In this document: piece by piece, positions 55,145 to 60,244 of the stretch
How positions within the stretch are numbered: the first letter of the stretch is position 1
How the letters are laid out: every line of letters begins with the position of its first letter
Source: JAWXVD01 sp044425705
Lineage (GTDB): Bacteria > Bacillota > Clostridia > Lachnospirales > Lachnospiraceae
Assembly (NCBI GenBank): GCA_044425705.1
Contig: JAWXVD010000007.1
Location: 1-60,244, forward strand
Length of the DNA stretch: 60,244 nucleotides
Direction of reading: 5' to 3'
Translations under genes and position numbers: made by a program
Notes under the pieces: generated by a model
The model's database searches: none
Told to the model about the DNA's origin: nothing
What the model saw: only the letters and a program-made list of their open reading frames with translations

Positions 55145-55195
55145 CGAATGGCTGTAGCGAATCCTTTTGGAAATGCTAAGGTCGTTCGTTTTTCT
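55145..55195 (+). terminator. rpoBC terminator
   Basis: CGAATGGC pairs with GTCGTTCG (G-T pairs included) and an inner TAGC pairs with GCTA, around a loop containing TTTT; TTTTTCTTA follows. Confidence 0.7.
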
Positions 55196-55233
55196 TATAT
55201 AGAAAAATTTTATAAAAATTGAGAAAAAATATA

Positions 55234-55262
55234 TTGACAAAGCATAGGACTAAGCCTATACT
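55234..55262 (+). promoter_or_regulatory. str operon promoter (rpsL-rpsG-fusA)
   Basis: TTGACA (55234-55239) and TATACT (55257-55262) are spaced by exactly 17 bases. The leader to rpsL is about 95 bases. Confidence 0.8.
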
Positions 55263-55363
55263 AATCTAGTGTGCACAGGGATGCATATTTTTTCGTGTCT
55301 TACGAATGATATAAATACTTGTGGAACATAATATTATTAATTTAAATCAGGAGGTGAAACAGA

Positions 55364-55786
55364 ATGCCAACATTTAACCAGTTAGTAAGAAAAGGACGTC
55401 AAACATCAGTAAAGAAGTCGACTGCACCTGCTCTTCAGAAGACATATAACTCTCTTCATAAGAAAAGCACAGATGCATCTTCTCCACAAAAAAGAGGTGT
55501 TTGTACAGCTGTTAAAACAGCAACTCCTAAAAAACCTAACTCAGCTCTTAGAAAAATCGCCAGAGTTCGTCTTTCAAACGGAATCGAAGTAACAAGCTAC
55601 ATTCCAGGTGAAGGCCACAATCTTCAAGAACATAGTGTTGTTCTTATCAGAGGTGGTAGAGTTAAAGATTTACCAGGTACAAGATACCATATCATCAGAG
55701 GTACACTTGATACAGCTGGAGTCGCTAACAGACGTCAAGCTCGTTCTAAATACGGCGCTAAGAGACCTAAAGCAGCTAAAAAATAA
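55364..55786 (+). CDS. rpsL: 30S ribosomal protein S12
   Basis: This 140-residue decoding-centre protein has both loops linked to streptomycin resistance in the wild-type form: TPKKPNSALRK and GGRVKDLPGTRYH with their lysines. AGGAGGTGA precedes the ATG. Confidence 0.98.
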   Translation: MPTFNQLVRKGRQTSVKKSTAPALQKTYNSLHKKSTDASSPQKRGVCTAVKTATPKKPNSALRKIARVRLSNGIEVTSYIPGEGHNLQEHSVVLIRGGRVKDLPGTRYHIIRGTLDTAGVANRRQARSKYGAKRPKAAKK

Positions 55787-55837
55787 GTTCGCTTTGTAAA
55801 TTAGGTAAAAGCAAAGGATGATTCATGCTTTTGCGGT

Positions 55838-55859
55838 TGTTGTTTGCAACAACTTTTGT
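55838..55859. other. Hairpin between rpsL and rpsG
   Basis: GTTGTTG and CAACAAC pair around TTTG and are followed by TTTTG. It lies in a 220-base gap. It might attenuate transcription into rpsG or mark a processing site. I see no clear promoter in the rest of the gap. Confidence 0.45.
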
Positions 55860-56006
55860 ACACACAAAAAGAACTAATTTAGTGTTGGAATTCTGATTTA
55901 ATATATACCAGATAGAAGACGCGAACACTAGTTGCTAGATAGTGAGTACCGATGAATTAATTAAGGCAGCGAAAAGCTGTAGTGAATAATTAAGGAGGGA
56001 AGAACC

Positions 56007-56477
56007 GTGCCACGTAAAGGACATACACAAAAAAGAGACGTTCTTGCAGATCCATTGTACAACAACAAAGTAGTTACAAAACTTATCAATAACATTATGT
56101 TAGATGGTAAAAGAGGCGTAGCTCAAAAAATTGTATACGGAGCATTTACAAGAATTGAAGAAAAAGCTGGTAAACCAGCAATTGAAGTATTTGAAGAAGC
56201 AATGAATAACATTATGCCAGTTTTAGAAGTAAAAGCTAGACGTATTGGTGGAGCAACATACCAAGTACCTATCGAAGTTAGAACAGATAGACGTCAAGCA
56301 TTAGCACTTCGTTGGATTACATTGTACTCTCGTAAAAGAGGTGAAAAAACAATGGAAGAAAGATTAGCAAACGAATTAATGGATGCTATGAACAATACTG
56401 GAGCTTCTGTAAAGAAGAAAGAAGACATGCACAAAATGGCAGAAGCAAACAAAGCATTTGCTCACTACCGTTTCTAA
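56007..56477 (+). CDS. rpsG: 30S ribosomal protein S7
   Basis: This 156-residue protein organises the 3' major domain of 16S rRNA. It opens PRKGHTQKRDVLADPLYN and contains ARRIGGATYQVPIEVRTDRR. The start is GTG, after AGGAGGGA. fusA follows 21 bases later. Confidence 0.98.
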   Translation: MPRKGHTQKRDVLADPLYNNKVVTKLINNIMLDGKRGVAQKIVYGAFTRIEEKAGKPAIEVFEEAMNNIMPVLEVKARRIGGATYQVPIEVRTDRRQALALRWITLYSRKRGEKTMEERLANELMDAMNNTGASVKKKEDMHKMAEANKAFAHYRF

Positions 56478-56498
56478 TATCATTAGGAGGAAAAAACC

Positions 56499-58616
56499 TT
56501 GGCTGGAAGAGAATATCCATTAGAGAATACTAGAAATATTGGTATTATGGCGCATATTGATGCTGGTAAGACAACACTTACAGAACGTATTTTGTTCTAC
56601 ACAGGTGTAAATTATAAAATCGGTGATACTCATGAAGGAACTGCTACTATGGACTGGATGGAACAAGAGCAGGAAAGAGGTATCACAATCACATCAGCAG
56701 CGACAACTTGTCATTGGACTTTACAAGATCAATGTCAAACAAAAGCTGGAGCACCAGAAAACCGTATTAATATTATTGATACTCCTGGACACGTTGACTT
56801 CACTGTTGAAGTTGAGCGTTCACTTCGTGTACTTGACGGTGCTGTAGGTGTTTTCTGTGCAAAAGGTGGAGTTGAACCACAATCAGAAAACGTATGGCGT
56901 CAAGCTGACACATATAACGTACCTAGAATGGCATTCATCAACAAGATGGATATCTTAGGTGCAAACTTCTACGGAGCTGTTGATCAAATCCGTGGTAGAC
57001 TTGGTAAAAATGCAATCTGTCTTCAATTACCAATCGGTAAAGAAGATGATTTCACTGGAATTATTGATTTGTTTGAAATGCAAGCTTACATCTATAATGA
57101 TGAAAAAGGTGAAGATATTTCAATCACAGCAATCCCAGAAGACATGGCTGATGAAGCGGAATTATACCGTGGAGAATTAGTCGAAAAAATCTGTGAATTA
57201 GATGATGATTTAATGATGATGTATTTAGAAGGTGAAGAACCAACTAATGAACAAATGAAAGAAGTTCTTCGTAAAGCAACTTGTGAATGTCAAGCAATCC
57301 CAGTTTGTTGTGGAACTGCTTACAGAAACAAAGGTGTTCAAAAACTTCTTGATGCTGTTATCGAATTCATGCCATCACCAATCGATATCCCAGCTATTGA
57401 AGGTGTTGATTTAGACGGAAATGAAATCCAAAAACACTCATCAGATGAAGAACCATTCGCAGCTTTAGCATTTAAAATTATGGCCGATCCTTTCGTAGGA
57501 AAATTAGCATTCTTCCGTGTATACTCAGGAACAATCAATTCAGGTTCATACGTATTAAATGCAACAAAAAACAAAAAAGAACGTGTTGGTCGTATCTTAC
57601 AGATGCATGCTAACAAACGTGAAGAATTAGATAAAGTTTACGCAGGAGATATCGCTGCAGCTGTTGGATTTAAAGTAACAACAACAGGTGATACAATCTG
57701 TGATGAACGTAACCCAGTTATCTTAGAATCAATGGAATTCCCTGAACCAGTTATCGAGTTAGCAATTGAACCAAAAACAAAAGCTTCTCAAGGTAAATTA
57801 GGTGAATCATTGGCTAAACTTGCTGAAGAAGATCCAACATTCCGCGCACATACTGATCAAGAAACAGGTCAAACTATTATCGCCGGTATGGGTGAACTTC
57901 ACTTAGAAATCATTGTAGATAGACTTTTACGTGAATTCAAAGTAGAAGCAAACGTTGGTGCTCCACAAGTTGCTTATAAAGAAACATTTACAAAATCAGT
58001 TGATATTGATAGCAAATATGCAAAACAATCTGGTGGACGTGGACAATACGGACACTGTAAAGTTACATTTGAACCTATGGATGCCAATGGAGAAGAATTA
58101 TTCAAATTTGACTCTAAAGTTGTTGGTGGTGCTATTCCTAAAGAATACATTCCAGCTGTTGGTGCAGGTATTCAAGAAGCGACAAAAGCTGGTATCCTTG
58201 GTGGATTCCCAGTGGTTGGTGTGCATGCTACAGTATACGATGGTTCATACCATGAAGTCGATTCATCTGAAATGGCATTCCACATTGCTGGTTCATTAGC
58301 ATTCAAAGATGCTATGCAAAAAGCAGGAGCTGTTTTACTTGAGCCTATCATGAAGGTTGAAGTAACAATGCCAGAAGAATACATGGGAGATATCATTGGT
58401 GATATCAACTCTCGTCGTGGACGTATCGAAGGTATGGAAGATATCGGTGGTGGTAAAATGGTTAAAGGTTATGTGCCACTTTCAGAAATGTTTGGTTACT
58501 CTACAGACTTACGTTCAAGAACACAAGGACGTGGTAACTACTCAATGTTCTTCGAAAAATACGAACCAGTACCAAAAAATGTTTCAGCGAAAGTACTTGA
58601 AGCAAAAACAAAATAG
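56499..58616 (+). CDS. fusA: Elongation factor G
   Basis: This 705-residue translocase GTPase has the P-loop AHIDAGKTTLTE, switch 2 DTPGHVDF and NKMD. Domains II-V follow, with SGGRGQYGHCKVTFEP in domain IV. The start is TTG, 8 bases after AGGAGG, an uncommon start for so abundant a protein but well supported by spacing and by the family N-terminus AGREYPLENTRNIGIMAHID. Confidence 0.98.
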   Translation: MAGREYPLENTRNIGIMAHIDAGKTTLTERILFYTGVNYKIGDTHEGTATMDWMEQEQERGITITSAATTCHWTLQDQCQTKAGAPENRINIIDTPGHVDFTVEVERSLRVLDGAVGVFCAKGGVEPQSENVWRQADTYNVPRMAFINKMDILGANFYGAVDQIRGRLGKNAICLQLPIGKEDDFTGIIDLFEMQAYIYNDEKGEDISITAIPEDMADEAELYRGELVEKICELDDDLMMMYLEGEEPTNEQMKEVLRKATCECQAIPVCCGTAYRNKGVQKLLDAVIEFMPSPIDIPAIEGVDLDGNEIQKHSSDEEPFAALAFKIMADPFVGKLAFFRVYSGTINSGSYVLNATKNKKERVGRILQMHANKREELDKVYAGDIAAAVGFKVTTTGDTICDERNPVILESMEFPEPVIELAIEPKTKASQGKLGESLAKLAEEDPTFRAHTDQETGQTIIAGMGELHLEIIVDRLLREFKVEANVGAPQVAYKETFTKSVDIDSKYAKQSGGRGQYGHCKVTFEPMDANGEELFKFDSKVVGGAIPKEYIPAVGAGIQEATKAGILGGFPVVGVHATVYDGSYHEVDSSEMAFHIAGSLAFKDAMQKAGAVLLEPIMKVEVTMPEEYMGDIIGDINSRRGRIEGMEDIGGGKMVKGYVPLSEMFGYSTDLRSRTQGRGNYSMFFEKYEPVPKNVSAKVLEAKTK

Positions 58617-58696
58617 CAATATTGATATTGAGGATGTTATTATAGTTGGATATTCAATATTCAATTATAATAATGCCTTAAAATTATAAATTATGC

Positions 58697-58725
58697 TTGA
58701 AAAACTTCGATTAATTTAATATAAT
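58697..58725 (+). promoter_or_regulatory. tuf promoter
   Basis: TTGAAA (58697-58702) and a perfect TATAAT (58720-58725) are 17 bases apart, so tuf has its own strong promoter inside the str cluster. A small ATCGCA/TGCGAT hairpin follows in the leader. Confidence 0.8.
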
Positions 58726-58794
58726 CGAAAGTAACCGAGCTATCGCAATATGCGATGATAACTTTAATTGTAAATAATTAGGAGGATTTTTAAA

Positions 58795-59988
58795 ATGGCT
58801 AAGGCAAAATTTGAAAGAAGTAAAGCCCATTGTAACATTGGAACAATCGGACACGTAGATCATGGTAAAACAACTTTAACAGCAGCTATCACAAAAACAC
58901 TTTCAGAAAGAGTTGATGGAAACGAAGCAGTAGATTTCGCTAACATTGATAAAGCTCCAGAAGAAAGAGAACGTGGTATCACAATTTCTACAGCACACGT
59001 TGAATATTCAACAGCTAACAGACATTATGCTCACGTTGACTGCCCAGGACATGCCGATTACGTTAAAAACATGATCACAGGTGCTGCACAAATGGATGGT
59101 GCTATCCTTGTTGTTGCTGCTACTGATGGTGTTATGGCTCAAACAAAAGAACATATCTTACTTTCTCGTCAAGTAGGTGTTCCTTACATCGTTGTATTCA
59201 TGAACAAATGTGATATGGTTGATGATGAAGAATTACTTGAATTAGTAGAAATGGAAGTTAGAGATTTATTATCAGAATATGATTTCCCAGGTGATGATTC
59301 ACCAGTAATCCAAGGATCAGCTTTAAAAGCTCTTGAAGATCCACACGGTGAATGGGGTAACAAAATCATGGAATTAATGGACGCTGTTGATACTTGGATT
59401 CCAGATCCAGAACGTGACACAGACAAACCATTCTTAATGCCAATCGAAGACGTTTTCTCAATCACAGGACGTGGTACTGTTGCTACAGGTAGAGTAGAAC
59501 GTGGTGTTCTTAAAATTCAAGAAGAAGTTGAAATCGTTGGTATCAAAGAAGAAACAAGAAAAGTTGTTGTTACTGGTATCGAAATGTTCCGTAAATTATT
59601 AGATGACGCTCAAGCTGGTGATAACATCGGTGCGTTACTTCGTGGTGTTCAAAGAACAGAAATCGAAAGAGGTCAAGTTCTTTCTAAACCAGGTTCTGTA
59701 AAATGCCATACAAAATTTACAGCACAAGTTTACGTATTAACAAAAGATGAAGGTGGACGTCATACTCCTTTCTTCAACAACTACAGACCACAATTTTACT
59801 TCAGAACAACTGACGTAACAGGTGTTTGTAACTTACCAGAAGGTGTAGAAATGTGTATGCCTGGTGACAACATCGAAATGAGCATCGAATTAATTCACCC
59901 AATCGCTATGGAACAAGGTTTAACATTTGCGATCAGAGAAGGTGGACGTACAGTAGGTTCAGGACGTGTTGCTACAATCGTAGAATAA
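58795..59988 (+). CDS. tuf: Elongation factor Tu
   Basis: This 397-residue GTPase delivers aminoacyl-tRNA to the ribosome. Visible motifs are GHVDHGKTTLTAAIT, switch 1 ERERGITIS, DCPGHADY and NKCD, and the C-terminal GGRTVGSGRVATIVE. TAGGAGG precedes the ATG. Codon use is strongly biased, as expected for an abundant protein. Confidence 0.99.
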   Translation: MAKAKFERSKAHCNIGTIGHVDHGKTTLTAAITKTLSERVDGNEAVDFANIDKAPEERERGITISTAHVEYSTANRHYAHVDCPGHADYVKNMITGAAQMDGAILVVAATDGVMAQTKEHILLSRQVGVPYIVVFMNKCDMVDDEELLELVEMEVRDLLSEYDFPGDDSPVIQGSALKALEDPHGEWGNKIMELMDAVDTWIPDPERDTDKPFLMPIEDVFSITGRGTVATGRVERGVLKIQEEVEIVGIKEETRKVVVTGIEMFRKLLDDAQAGDNIGALLRGVQRTEIERGQVLSKPGSVKCHTKFTAQVYVLTKDEGGRHTPFFNNYRPQFYFRTTDVTGVCNLPEGVEMCMPGDNIEMSIELIHPIAMEQGLTFAIREGGRTVGSGRVATIVE

Positions 59989-60004
59989 TCGAATAACAAT
60001 GAGC

Positions 60005-60072
60005 CAAGCACGTAGTGCTTGACATAATGAAAGAAGGATTCCTCATGCTTGCATGAAGGGAATCCTTCTTTT
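60005..60072 (+). terminator. tuf terminator region, two hairpins
   Basis: The first hairpin, 60005-60021, pairs CAAGCAC with GTGCTTG. The second, 60031-60069, pairs AAGAAGGATTCC with GGAATCCTTCTT, with an inner CATG pairing, and is followed by TTGTT. Confidence 0.85.
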
Positions 60073-60131
60073 GTTATGGCAAAGAATACGAAGTATTTGG
60101 CGAATGAATGTGCATGAGGAATTGTGTTGAT

Positions 60132-60244
60132 TTGCGAATTGCTATCACCAACTTTTTGTGAATTATTCTCACCAGCTCTCGAGCGTGAAACGTGCATTAT
60201 CTTCTCCAATTGTGAATTATTTTCTCCTTATTTTGCAAATTCTA
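60132..60244. repeat. Array of interspersed ~18-bp direct repeats (possible transposon end)
   Basis: Imperfect copies of TTGYGAATTATTCTCACC start at 60132, 60156, 60190 and 60210, and a fifth begins at 60233 and runs off the window. Spacings are 24, 34, 20 and 23 bases. A TGTTGA that could mark a terminus is at 60125. Multiple spaced transposase-binding repeats are typical of the ends of IS21-family and Tn7-like elements. No coding sequence is seen before the window ends. The nature of the element is inferred. Confidence 0.6.

Overview
The window is AT-rich DNA from an anaerobic Firmicute, most likely Clostridia and probably the Lachnospirales/Cellulosilyticum side. The pointers are low GC, strong AGGAGG ribosome sites, an LL-diaminopimelate aminotransferase, an archaeal-type AspRS linked to gatCAB behind a T-box, a class I glutamine synthetase followed by an ANTAR regulator, YesM/YesN-type two-component systems, and several sugar ABC transporters. 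The taxonomic call is inference; no rRNA or tRNA gene was seen.

Layout. 1-4400: the end of a sugar ABC transporter operon (partial binding protein, two permeases) that closes with a cytoplasmic-looking sulfatase. 4489-7060: a DUF975 membrane protein, an Rpn-type PD-(D/E)XK protein with a heptad-repeat tail, and two decayed gene remnants. 7136-16975: housekeeping metabolism (HisC-like aminotransferase, methyltransferase, Hsp33, NAD synthetase, a small membrane protein, glnA plus ANTAR regulator, dapF-dapL). 17017-22148: T-box leader and aspS2-gatC-gatA-gatB, the indirect route to Asn-tRNA and Gln-tRNA. 22428-25250: a decayed ribose/galactose-type ABC operon in which all three genes carry internal deletions, ending at a breakpoint against an orphan Phd-like antitoxin. 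25892-29265: glf (UDP-galactopyranose mutase) and a GlgX-like debranching enzyme. 29629-39889: an oligosaccharide-uptake locus with two lipoprotein binding proteins, two permeases, a sensor kinase and an AraC-type response regulator, then a GH31 glycosidase. 39967-42178: an orphan HicB antitoxin with a palindromic operator, and a biotin-dependent carboxyltransferase. 42202-59988: the rpmG-secE-nusG-rplKA, rplJL, rpoBC and rpsL-rpsG-fusA-tuf clusters, with a CapA-like gene inserted between rplA and rplJ. 60125-60244: an array of at least five interspersed ~18-bp repeats, possibly the end of a transposon cut by the window edge.

The right 18 kb is conserved expression machinery with clear promoters, an L10 leader and terminators. 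The left and middle parts show repeated gain and loss of carbohydrate-uptake systems. I did not find a clearly new multi-gene system. The best leads are the two-codon T-box, the triple in-frame-deletion pseudo-operon, the terminal repeat array, the two antitoxins without toxins, and the ANTAR regulator whose receiver lacks its phosphoacceptor.
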